Source of the DNA: Nitrospira sp.
GTDB taxonomy: Bacteria; Nitrospirota; Nitrospiria; Nitrospirales; Nitrospiraceae
NCBI GenBank assembly: GCA_005116965.1
Contig: SWDG01000001.1
Coordinates: 30,923-94,922, forward strand
DNA: 64,000 bases
Direction of reading: 5' to 3'
Below are positions 55,655 through 64,000 of this stretch, in pieces; within the stretch, counting starts at the first letter, position 1, and each line of letters opens with the position of its first letter. The position numbers and the translations under genes are program-made. The notes under the pieces were generated by a model. It was not told the origin of the DNA. It did no database searches and was given only the letters and a program-made list of their open reading frames with translations.

Positions 55655-57768
55655 TGAAACGTACGTTTGATATCTGCATGGCCGCCCTAGGGCTGGTTCT
55701 CACGGCGCCGCTGCTGGCAATCATCTCCGTGTTGATCAAGCTGGATTCCCAAGGCCCGGTGATCTTTCGTCAGGTTCGAGTAGGACAGGGGTTTCGTCCG
55801 TTCGCCATACAGAAATTCCGAACCATGACTGTGGATGCTCCTGGTACCGGCTTGCCTCTCACCGTTGGACAAGATTCTCGCATTACGCGAATCGGTCGAA
55901 TTTTACGGAAATGTAAGCTCGATGAATTGCCTCAACTGTGGAATGTTCTTGTTGGTGATATGAGCTTTGTCGGCCCAAGGCCGGAAGTCCCACGTTATGT
56001 TGAGCGCCTGCGATCTGAGTTTTCTGAGGTGCTCACGGTTCGTCCAGGGATTACAGACCTGGCCTCGTTGAGGTACATCGATGAGGCGTCGATCCTCGCG
56101 TATTCCTCGAATCCTGAAGAAGAGTATCAGCTCAAAGTTCTTCCAGAAAAAATCCGGCTGGCAAAATTCTATATCCGCCATATGTCTTTGCGGCTCGATC
56201 TCGCCATTATCATGCAAACGTTGCTGCATCTTGCTAGGATTCCGGTAGTAGTCTTCACACTTCCTGCTCTAAAAGCCGTTGTCGATCCTCCCTCGGCCTC
56301 CCCCTGGACGAGCTTATCGTCATTTATTATGAGATGGCGGAAGCCAATTATTGTTGTCCTTGATGTGGTCTTGATCATTCTAGCAGACTACTGTGCATTT
56401 GCCCTAAGATATGATGGTAGCATCCCCGAGGGGGAGCTTCACACCTTCGAGCAAACAGTACTCGCGTTGGTTGCCATTAGAGGAGTGGCGTTTGCCTTGT
56501 TTGGCCTGAACGAAGGGTTGTGGAGGTATACGAGTATTTGGGATCTTCAGAATATTATAGGGGGGGTCTTAATAAGTACGATCGTATTTTATGGTTGGGT
56601 TCATTGGGTGATGGGGATCTCTAGTTACCCGCGTTCTATATTCGCCATAGATGCTATCCTGCTCATCGGGTTTCTTGCCGGGGTGAGATTGCCCGCCAGG
56701 GTCCTTCGTGACAAGCCGATTTTTCAGAAAAAACGGAAGGTTTTGGTCATCGGTGCCGGAGACTCAGGAGAACGAGTCGTTCGGGAGATGAAAAGTCGTA
56801 CGGAATTTAACTGTCAGCCCATCGGATTCGTGGACGATAATGTTGGGCTTCTTAATCAACGCATCCATGGAGTCAGAGTACTGGGTACAGTGCAGGACCT
56901 TCCTAAGCTTATAGAAGGGTTCAAGCCCGAAATGGTTGTGATTGCGGAACCGAATGCGGCTCCTGAGTTCCTTCGAGACCTCGTTATCAAATTGGAGCCG
57001 TATAATATTTCGATCAAGACACTGCCCGCGAAAGAGGAGCTTCTTGCAGACCAAAGTGCTGTCAGTCAGATACGTAATGTTTCGATTCCGGACCTTCTGT
57101 CACGGGCACCCATTAGTCTGGACAATGAAGCTACGAGACGGATGGTGAGAGGCAAGTGCGTCTTGATTACCGGTGCCGGCGGGTCGATTGGTTCGGAATT
57201 GGCTCGTCAAATTACCCTCTTTGAGCCGAAAGTACTCTTGCTCTATGAACGTCATGAGAACAGTTTGTACAATATCCATAAGGAATTAGATGATAAGAGA
57301 CTTCCGTTTTCTGTTGTTCCGCTGATTGGCGATGTCACCGATGCTCAGCGACTCTGTACCGTGCTGGAGCAGTATAAACCACAGATCTTGTTCCATGCGG
57401 CAGCGCACAAGCATGTGCCTCTTGTGGAGATGAACCCCCTGGAGGCTGTGAAGAACAACTGCATCGGCACACGCGTCACCGCTGAAGCTGCGAGCCTCTA
57501 CGGGGTCGAACAATTCGTGCATATCTCGACTGATAAAGCGGTCAATCCATCGAGCGTAATGGGAGCAACCAAGCGAGTAGCTGAACTTATTATCCAGGAC
57601 ATTGCGAGGAGTAGTCGGACTCGCTTCCTTCTTGTACGATTTGGCAATGTTCTTGGCAGTAGTGGCAGTGTGTTGTTGCGCTTTCAGGAGCAAATCAGGG
57701 CTGGTGGACCCGTAACTGTTACACACCCGGAGATCGTGAAGGAGAGGTTGCGGTGCAATCATCCTTAG
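55654..57768 (+). pseudogene. Sugar transferase fused to CapD/WbpM-like epimerase, C-terminus disrupted
   Basis: About 704 residues. The first ~200 are a bacterial sugar transferase (PVIFRQVRVGQGFRPF, KCKLDELPQLWNVLVGDMS, GPRPEVPRYV), which starts a chain on undecaprenyl phosphate. From residue ~230 follow four membrane helices, a CoA-binding-like domain (VLVIGAGDSGERVVREM) and a CapD SDR domain (ITGAGGSIGSELARQI, FHAAAHKHVPLVE, STDKAVNPSSVMGATKR). CapD enzymes dehydrate UDP-GlcNAc. After VTVTHPEI the reading leaves the family and stops at 57768; the true C-terminus continues in another frame. Confidence 0.88.
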
Positions 57769-57962
57769 AGAAAATCTTGCAGATTCGGACGATAAGCCAT
57801 CTTGACTTCGGGGAGTTTCGTGAAAAGCTGTCTGGATTAGAGGCGGCAAGCTATGGAGACGCAGCCGGCGTATTGCTCGAACGGCTCAAGGAGATCGTGC
57901 CAATGTTTCAAACCTTCGTTTCAGATGCAGAACCTTCGACGGTGCCGACTAGTTCGTTTTAA
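57732..57962 (+). pseudogene. Detached C-terminal end of the CapD-like protein
   Basis: In a different frame from the preceding gene, 57732-57962 reads DREGEVAVQSSLEKIL and ends with GVLLERLKEIVPMFQTFV, which resembles the last ~75 residues of CapD-like epimerases. About 100 codons that should lie between THPEI and this segment are missing. The nearest in-frame start is GTG 57753. Confidence 0.6.
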
Positions 57963-58051
57963 AGCAAGAGATGTGTTGGTGATTATGCTGGTGTGTCTTT
58001 GCAATGCCTGGGTCTCGCGATGCCGTAGTGTAAGCTGTTCGGAGGGTACGT

Positions 58052-58375
58052 ATGCAATATCCTGAGTCAGCCGCCTCAGTAGATCAAACAGGAATCGCCA
58101 CAGTTCACGAGTATGTCCGCATCGCATCACGCAATAAGTGGGTCATTGCGGGTGCGATAGCCCTTTCTTTGACCTTGGCTGTAGGGTATTTGCTGATTGC
58201 TCCTCAATACTATCAGTCGCAGACGTTGATTGTGGCTGAAGAACGCAAGGGAATCGACGAGGTTATCAATAAAGGAGAAGACGCGGATAAACATTTCGAG
58301 AAACGTCTTTTTCTTATCCAGAAGCAAATTATCAACCTCTGCGCCAGGAAGGATCTGATAGCCAAGGAGAGTTAG
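58052..58375 (+). pseudogene. Wzc/GumC-like chain-length determinant, N-terminal fragment
   Basis: 107 residues starting near the ATG at 58052. A Wzz-type N-terminus with one membrane helix (KWVIAGAIALSLTLAVGYLLI) is followed by YYQSQTLIVAEERKG and EKRLFLIQKQII. At LIAKES a stop ends the frame; the rest of the protein continues after 58375 in another frame. It should control chain length and export from the inner membrane. Confidence 0.8.
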
Positions 58376-58389
58376 CCGATTGGGGCAAC

Positions 58390-60336
58390 TTGGCGGGTAT
58401 GACGAAGGTTGAACGAGCCCTGATCGACCCGGCTGGAGGAAAAGGTTCAGGGAATTTGGTTGATGGCTTCGTGGTCTCCTTTCTAGATCGGGACCCTCAA
58501 ACGGCTAGGCGGGTGACAGCCCGAATCGCAGACAAATTCATTGAGGAGAATAACATCGAGCGTGAGAAAGAAATCGAGGGCACGGGCGAATTTCTCGAAG
58601 AAGAACTGCGATTGATGAAACGTGAGCTAGAGAAGAGAGAAGAGAATATCAGTAGTTTCAAGAAGTCTCACCTGGGCAATCTTCCCCAGCAGGCAGATAA
58701 CAACCTTCGGGCCTTGGATCGAGCAGAAGCAGAGATCGCTGCGACAAACGAGAGTCTTCAACGGCACTCCGATAAACTTGGCAACCTGAATCAAGAGGTT
58801 CACCTGTACCGTACAACCGGACAGTCGAGTTTTAGAAGTGGGACTACACACTCGATGGAACCCGATCCACTGTTTCGGCACCTGAAGGAACTCCGAGAGA
58901 AACTAGTCAAGCTTCGGGCTGAGTTTTGGGATGGATATCCCGAAATCATCTTAACGAAGGAGGAAATTCGGCAAACAGAGGAGGAGTTAACCAAGGTGTA
59001 CGGTCCGGATGCGCTCCGGGCAGACAAGACGGCGCCACTGGACCCGGTCCTTCAGGATTTGTTGAAGCAGCAGAGCGAAGCACGAACCGAGATAGCTCTT
59101 CTCCGACAGCGTCTAGAGCAACTGCGCACCACCAAGAGCGATCTTGAAAGGCGTCTCGATAGGTCGCCGGCAGTTGAACAGGAGTTGCTCGTTCTCGAAC
59201 GTGACTACAATAATCTAAAGAACAATTACGCGATGCTCCTTGATAAGCGGCTGCATACACGGGTCGAAGAAAACATCGGAAAACGGCAGAAGGGCGGAAA
59301 GTATCGCATATTGGACCGTGCCAATTTACCGGGGGAGCCAGCTATTCCAAACAAGCCAAGGGTTTTAGTGCTAGGGTTCCTGTTCGGGTGTGTTTTGGGG
59401 GCAGGGTTGTCTGTCTTACGCGAACACCTGACTCCTCAATTCCGAAGCGCAGAAGATGTAGAATTTCTGCTCGCAGGCCCTCGACTGTTGGCAGCCATTC
59501 CTGATTTTTCATCGCTGTGGCGTACGGCCAGTGCTCCAGGGTATTTTCAGGCTCCTGCTCTGCCAAGGCCTTTGTCAGGGATGACTGCGAGATCGCAGTC
59601 AGAGATCATACCGAGCAGACAACCGTTAGCCGAGCGGTCGGGTTCGCATGAGATCGACCGGAGATTTGTTGCGAAGATGTTCCCTCGTTCCATGGCTGCT
59701 GAGCAGTATCGTGTGGCTGCGGCGAGATTGCAGTTGCTCAATATGACCGGGGCGCCGATGGTTGTGGCTGTGACGAGTGCGATTAAAGGCGAAGGGAAAA
59801 CGACGACCGTCATTAACCTCGGCTATACCCTGTCGCGAGATTTTGGCAAACGTGTGCTTGTGATGGATTGTGACTTTGTCTATCCTGAAATAAAGGCCTT
59901 CCTTGAATCACCAGTACGCTATGGGCTTGTTGATTGTCTACGAAGTGACATTCCGGTGCAGCAAGCCATGAGTGCTTTCACCGATGTTCCATGCTGGATT
60001 ATGCCGGCTGGCGAAGCTGTAGCTGACTCCAACGAGCTATTAAGGGCAGGTCAACTCGGTCGTGTGTTGTCACAATTGCGAGAGGAATTTGATTATATCC
60101 TCATAAATGCCCCGCCAATTCTCCCAGTAGCCACGATGAATGTGTTGGAGAGTCATTGCGATTTTCTCCTTCTTGTCGTAAGAGCCAATCTGACGTCCAA
60201 GCAAGCTGTCAAGCAGGCGCTTGGGGCGCTACGTGCAGACAGACCCATCCATGTGATTCTCAATGGTGTGGCATCAAATTCTCTCCCGAGCTATATGTTG
60301 GATTACGCCGTCAGCGAGAGTCGAGTAGCGGTTTAA
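58390..60336 (+). pseudogene. Wzc/GumC-like protein, main fragment with tyrosine-kinase-like domain
   Basis: 648 residues in a frame open from before 58321 to 60336, with a nominal TTG at 58390. It carries Wzz coiled coils (LEEELRLMKRELEKREENI), the second membrane helix (VLVLGFLFGCVLGAGLSVL) and a P-loop ATPase domain (AIKGEGKTTTVINLG, LVMDCDFVYPEI, YILINAPPI) of the BY-kinase fold. The terminal Tyr cluster of true BY-kinases is not present; the protein ends MLDYAVSESRVAV. With the N-terminal piece it was one gene of roughly 770 residues. Confidence 0.82.
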
Positions 60337-60734
60337 TCTCTCTACTCAATTTTGGGGATGGGCTGAGCCTGTTATCACCAAACACCTGCTTCGCTTGATC
60401 TCCAGTAGTCTCTCCCACCGCACTTGTTACCTGTGACCTGGACCTACGCCTGAGATAACCGGGAGCCAGAGTAGCCGGTTGCTTCCGCTCCACGCTCTAT
60501 CTGATGTCGGATGGAAAGCTTGATCAGGATCTAATGCCTAAGTGAGTTGTACGGGCCAGCCGCAGGCTTTTTTGCATTACTTCCGCAAATCGGCTGCCAA
60601 GGTTTGAGCCTGTAGGTTGCTCATAGATTAAGACAGCCAAACGGGCGTGGCCTGGCGGGCTATCTGGTACCTTCTGGAACATGGAGGATCAGCTGGAGAA
60701 GGGGTTTGCCAGGCCGCTTGACAACCGCGTATCT
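60337..60734. other. Gene-free region between convergent genes
   Basis: 398 bases between the Wzc-like gene (plus) and the nucleotide-sugar dehydrogenase (minus). A weak terminator-like hairpin AGCC-GCA-GGCT followed by five T residues lies at 60558-60572. Six-frame reading shows only interrupted short frames; no family was recognised. Confidence 0.4.
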
Positions 60735-62030
60735 TCACAGCCGCCAGTATCGTATCGACGCAGGAATGTGACTAGGTTCGAGGATGCTCTTGACGTCGAT
60801 CACGACGGCTTGTTTCTGATTGCGAAGAGGCTTGAGGAGATCTTCGATGCTCATATCGGAAAACTTCTTGTGTGCAACGGCAACGACTAATCCATCAAGC
60901 TCTTTCATCTTTCCCCATTCGACGAGGTGAATGCCGTACTCTGCCACGGCTTCTTCACTTTCGGCAATTGGATCATGTACGAGTACCTCGATCCCATACT
61001 CACGAAGTTCGGAGATGATGTCAGGCACTTTGCTGTTACGGAGATCTGGCACGTTTTCCTTAAACGTCAGGCCGAGCACTCCTACCCTGATTTCATTAGC
61101 AGGGCGCGACATGTGGCTGAGTAGTTTCATGGTGTGTTCCGCCACAAACTTTCCCATACCATTGTTGATGCGACGGCCTGAGAGAATCACTTGTGGATGA
61201 TAGCCCACTGATTCTGCCTTTGAAGTCAAATAATACGGATCCACTCCAATGCAATGGCCACCGACAAGGCCAGGAGAGAACTTGAGGAAGTTCCACTTCG
61301 TCCCTGCAGCTTCAAGGACCGATTTAGTATCTATTCCCAGTCGGTGGAAAATCAAAGCGAGCTCGTTCATCAATGCGATATTCAAGTCTCGTTGAGTATT
61401 TTCGATGACCTTGGCTGCCTCCGCTACCTTGATGCTTGACGCTCGATGAACACCTGCCTTCACAACTAATGCATAGGTGTCCGCCACGATGTCCAGAGAT
61501 TCAGGGTCCTGTGCCGAGACGACCTTGATAATCTTTTCGAGCGTATGTTCCCTATCTCCAGGATTTATTCGCTCCGGCGAGTACCCTAGTTTGAAATCAA
61601 CACCTGCCTTCATCCCGGAAGTTTTTTCCAAGATCGGCAGACAAACCTCTTCGGTCGCACCCGGGTAAACCGTCGATTCATAGACCACGATGGTACCGGG
61701 AGACAGGTTCTGCCCGATCAGCTCTGAGGATTTTTGTAAGGCGGTAAGATCCGGCTGCAATGCTACATTGATAGGAGTCGGAACGGCAACAATAATGAAC
61801 TTGGCTGTTTTGAGGTCTGGCGGCTCCGATGTATATCTGATTTGAGCAGCGGCCAGATCATTTTGTGACACTTCTCCTGTGCGATCGATTCCCTTTCGTA
61901 ATTCTTCAATTTTCTTTTCATTAATGTCAAAGCCGATCACAGGCGCAATCTTCCCAAATGCCACCGCAATCGGAAGGCCCACGTAACCTAAGCCCACAAC
62001 AGCAATCGAACGAGATTCTTGCTTATTCAT
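60735..62030 (-). CDS. tviB: UDP-N-acetylhexosamine 6-dehydrogenase (TviB/WbpO-like)
   Basis: 431 residues from ATG 62030, with GAGGGGG upstream on this strand. The NAD motif VVGLGYVGLPIAVAFG, the catalytic Cys in GLVGGHCIGVDPYY and the C-terminal NDP-sugar domain (GLTFKENVPDLRNSKV) are typical. Such enzymes oxidise UDP-GlcNAc or UDP-GalNAc to the uronic acid. The TviB/WbpO assignment rests on overall pattern and could also be a WecC-type enzyme. It is convergent with the EPS genes and appears intact. Confidence 0.9.
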   Translation of the reverse strand: MNKQESRSIAVVGLGYVGLPIAVAFGKIAPVIGFDINEKKIEELRKGIDRTGEVSQNDLAAAQIRYTSEPPDLKTAKFIIVAVPTPINVALQPDLTALQKSSELIGQNLSPGTIVVYESTVYPGATEEVCLPILEKTSGMKAGVDFKLGYSPERINPGDREHTLEKIIKVVSAQDPESLDIVADTYALVVKAGVHRASSIKVAEAAKVIENTQRDLNIALMNELALIFHRLGIDTKSVLEAAGTKWNFLKFSPGLVGGHCIGVDPYYLTSKAESVGYHPQVILSGRRINNGMGKFVAEHTMKLLSHMSRPANEIRVGVLGLTFKENVPDLRNSKVPDIISELREYGIEVLVHDPIAESEEAVAEYGIHLVEWGKMKELDGLVVAVAHKKFSDMSIEDLLKPLRNQKQAVVIDVKSILEPSHIPASIRYWRL

Positions 62031-62644
62031 ACTGCCCCCTCGTGAGTCACGAATGATACAAATGACGCCAACAATGGCAGAAGACGCCGTGGTCGTCAAG
62101 GAAAGGCTATGCTTTGCCGAACTGGTCTGTTTACGGCACTATGTGTATTTACTCCGGAGACTATAAAAGTGTGGGCGTGCAACTTCTACAAAAGTACATT
62201 TCTTCACACAAAACAAGCAAATGAGTGAGCTCAGGCTATGTACTATTTGGTGGTCAGCTCAGTAACTGTATATCTCAGATGTCTTCCTCCCGACCTCAGG
62301 AGAAGGCAGTCATCACACCGGCCTCAATAATATCAAGGAGATCTCCACACGCACATGTTTACTAAGTAGATACAACATGAGTTACTTCAATATCAACAAG
62401 CACAAACATAAACTATCACTTTATGTGTACATCTAGGGAGTACGAAAATTTTCCCTGCGCATCCAGGACGCCCTTCTTTGAAACGTTCTCGTGAGGGATG
62501 GTTTTCAGTAAAAGCCATAAAAAACCTCTTCGTTTGAGTCTGCACTGGTTGAAACTGTTTCCCTGCCTGCAAAGGGCACCTAACTTGCTCATTGCCTTGC
62601 CCGAACCTACAGGTCGTAATGTCTGGTTATGGAGGACTTCAACA
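62031..62644. promoter_or_regulatory. AT-rich divergent region upstream of tviB-like and BACON-repeat genes
   Basis: About 610 bases, noticeably AT-rich, expected to hold promoters for both divergent genes. It contains a perfect 10-bp palindrome GAAAATTTTC (62444-62453) inside the larger pairing GGG...CCC. An ATG at 62498 would extend the downstream gene but lacks good ribosome spacing. No further gene is seen. Confidence 0.4.
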
Positions 62645-63356
62645 ATGTGCCAGAAGATTCAGCGATTGTTGCTCTTCTCTGTCGGTATGAGCTCGCTTGT
62701 GCTCGTTTCTGAGCCGATGATTCCATCGATACTGCCAGCACTAGCGGTGGCTGGTCAGGACGCAGTTACGGTTCGCCAGAACAACTCTCATGAGCAATCT
62801 CAAAACCCCGGCCAAATCGATCGGAAGGTGATTGCACAAAAGAACGAGCTGACCAGAGCAACTGCCCCATCACATCGTCTCATTGGGCGAACTCCAGCAC
62901 CGCAAACTTCAGTTGAAATAAGCAATGATGCATCGTTGAAGCCTTCATTGTCGACTTCACCAGTTGCATCATTCGGAGCTGACGATTCTCAGCCAAGAGG
63001 TATGTCTTCGCAGTTTTCAGAACCCAGCATGGCGACTCCTTCCTCGCAATTGGTAGGGTTCGGCGCTACTCCGATTGTACAGCCGACCTCCTCTCTCCTT
63101 GGGGCTACTGCCCAAACATCCCAAGCGGTGGCAGCCCCGCAGGCCAGTCCGATGCAAACTCAACCGTCAACAGCTCCAATGCGCAGGCTTCTGTCCGAAA
63201 TACCGGGACTGAAACAACTTGTTGCGCCGTCCATCGCCATTTCGTCTCCACCATCACTGAAGCCCGCTATCGGAGTGAGTTCCTCAAATTTTTCATTCAG
63301 CCTTCAGCAAGGAGACGGCAGCCCGACAACGCAAACTCTTACCGTTACCAATATGC

Positions 63357-63433
63357 GTGACGAGAACGGCTGCCGTGACGTTCAGGGTCGACCCCGCCAC
63401 TCTGACGGCTGCCCCCAGCAGTTTGACCTACAC
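63357..63433 (+). repeat. BACON-gene direct repeat, first copy
   Basis: A block starting GTGACGAGAACGGCTGCC recurs at 63924 with a period of 567 bases (189 codons, two BACON units). The two copies differ only at a few bases over the 77 bases visible. The first copy coincides with the frame break. Confidence 0.85.
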
Positions 63434-63923
63434 CGCCACGCAGGGAGCAGCCAACCCTGCGGCCCAGACCATTACCGTCAGTGCAAACGGAGCCTGGACG
63501 GTCAGTGACAATGCGTCCTGGTTAAACCTCTCCTCGACCGCAGGGAACGGCAATGGGTCGACAACAGCGACGGTTACGACCGGCTCACTAGCAGCCGGGA
63601 CGTACACCGCTCTGGTTACCGTCAGCGCGTCCAACGCTACTCCTGTCTCCATCCCCGTCACCTTGACCGTGACACCACCTTCAGCAACCCTGACCGTCAA
63701 CCCCACCGCGGTGACATTCTCGGGGGTGCAGGGCGGGACGAATCCGGTGAGCCAAAGCGTAACGGTCACGTCGAACAGTACTTGGACGGCCAGTAGCAGT
63801 GTCCCCTGGCTGACCCTCAGCCCCTCGTCAGGCAATGGCAATGGCTCCCTCGCAGCCAACGTGACCCTGGCATCTGCCGCGGTTGGCCCGAACCAGGCCA
63901 CGATTACCGTGACGAGTGGGGGC

Positions 63924-64000
63924 GTGACGAGAACGGCTGCCGTGACGTTCAGGGTCGACCCCGCCACTCTGACGGCCGCGCCCAGCAGTTTGACCTATAC
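63924..64000 (+). repeat. BACON-gene direct repeat, second copy (runs off the window)
   Basis: Nearly identical to 63357-63433 and in the same reading frame for the repeat domains. Here it is preceded by the natural sequence ATITVTSGG, which shows how the first copy should have been preceded. Confidence 0.85.

Larger units (their letters stand above)
62645..64000 (+). pseudogene. Secreted BACON-repeat protein with a frame break (3' end outside window)
   Basis: ATG 62645 has GGAGG nine bases upstream and gives a signal peptide ending near LALAVAG. A Ser/Pro/Gln-rich linker (to about 63270) leads to SSNFSFSLQQGDGSPTTQTLTVTN, a BACON-type strand set. At 63357 the family continues in another frame (VTRTAAVTFRVDPATL) and runs open to the window end as BACON-like repeats (NASWLNLSS, VPWLTLSPSSGNGNG). 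The first frame stops at 63508. BACON domains are thought to bind carbohydrate or mucin, so a surface or EPS-binding protein is likely. Confidence 0.7.

Noticed and set aside
60337..60734. A CRISPR array or insertion-sequence remnant in the convergent gap.
   Set aside because: No regularly spaced repeats, terminal inverted repeats or transposase-like frame were found.
63428..63967. A 179-codon open frame on the minus strand over the BACON repeats.
   Set aside because: It mirrors the repeat-coding strand, has low-complexity Val/Thr/Leu composition and no ribosome site, while the plus strand shows recognisable repeat domains.

Overview
The window comes from a Gram-negative bacterium. It has outer-membrane polysaccharide exporters, a PagL-type lipid A deacylase, lipoproteins, a Tat-exported protein and a large outer-membrane barrel. 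Gene content and protein style (NhaD/ArsB antiporter, the DUF502, DUF948, YtxH, DUF971 and DUF4403 families, a SagB-type double nitroreductase, a LuxR/PilZ-flanked exopolysaccharide locus) recall Nitrospira-like Nitrospirota. This is an inference from resemblance, not a proven placement; no rRNA or tRNA gene was recognised.

Layout. Positions 1-6.7 kb are mostly minus-strand accessory genes: a radical SAM/SPASM enzyme (cut by the window start) overlapping a PqqD-like gene, a methyltransferase, a GT-B-like glycosyltransferase, TPR proteins, a lipoprotein and a PagL homologue. From 6.8 to 9.5 kb a SagB/ThcOx-type protein and an unknown partner lie on the plus strand. From 9.5 to 19.4 kb are VanZ-like, response regulator, DUF882, GlgB, NhaD-type, DUF4403, cupin, cation-efflux and secreted proteins. 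From 19.4 to 39.6 kb is a dense housekeeping block: metG-holB-tmk on the minus strand, then DUF502, glmU, glmS, gatC, panD, gatA, DUF948, ytxH-like, gatB, eno, ftsB-like, era, mgtE, recO, DUF971, lipoprotein and glgA on the plus strand. All of these look intact.

From 39.6 kb to the window end lies an exopolysaccharide (EPS) region. A LuxR-type regulator and a PilZ protein are divergent. They are followed by a hairpin-rich, gene-free leader and the decayed remains of a NusG/RfaH/LoaP-like antiterminator. Next come sugar-nucleotide genes (rfbF, an SDR, a C-methyltransferase, an RmlC-like epimerase, a DUF4910 protein, a nucleotidyltransferase), two Wza-like exporters, an outer-membrane barrel, an SDR with altered catalytic residues, an ABC permease, a truncated ABC ATPase joined to a headless aminotransferase, a sugar-transferase/CapD fusion that has lost part of its C-terminus, a split Wzc-like protein, a convergent nucleotide-sugar dehydrogenase and a BACON-repeat surface protein with a frame break.

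The most striking observation is that at least five protein families in 42-63.4 kb end abruptly at junctions and continue out of frame, or in a different family, while the first 41 kb shows no such damage. No ordinary glycosyltransferase, polymerase or flippase is left in the locus. Either the EPS locus has been eroded by serial deletions, or repeats caused assembly collapse. Other notable items are two copies of a palindromic intergenic element (15.3 and 27.6 kb), and a TTCACG-rich repeat, one arm of which is embedded in frame in the SagB-like gene.
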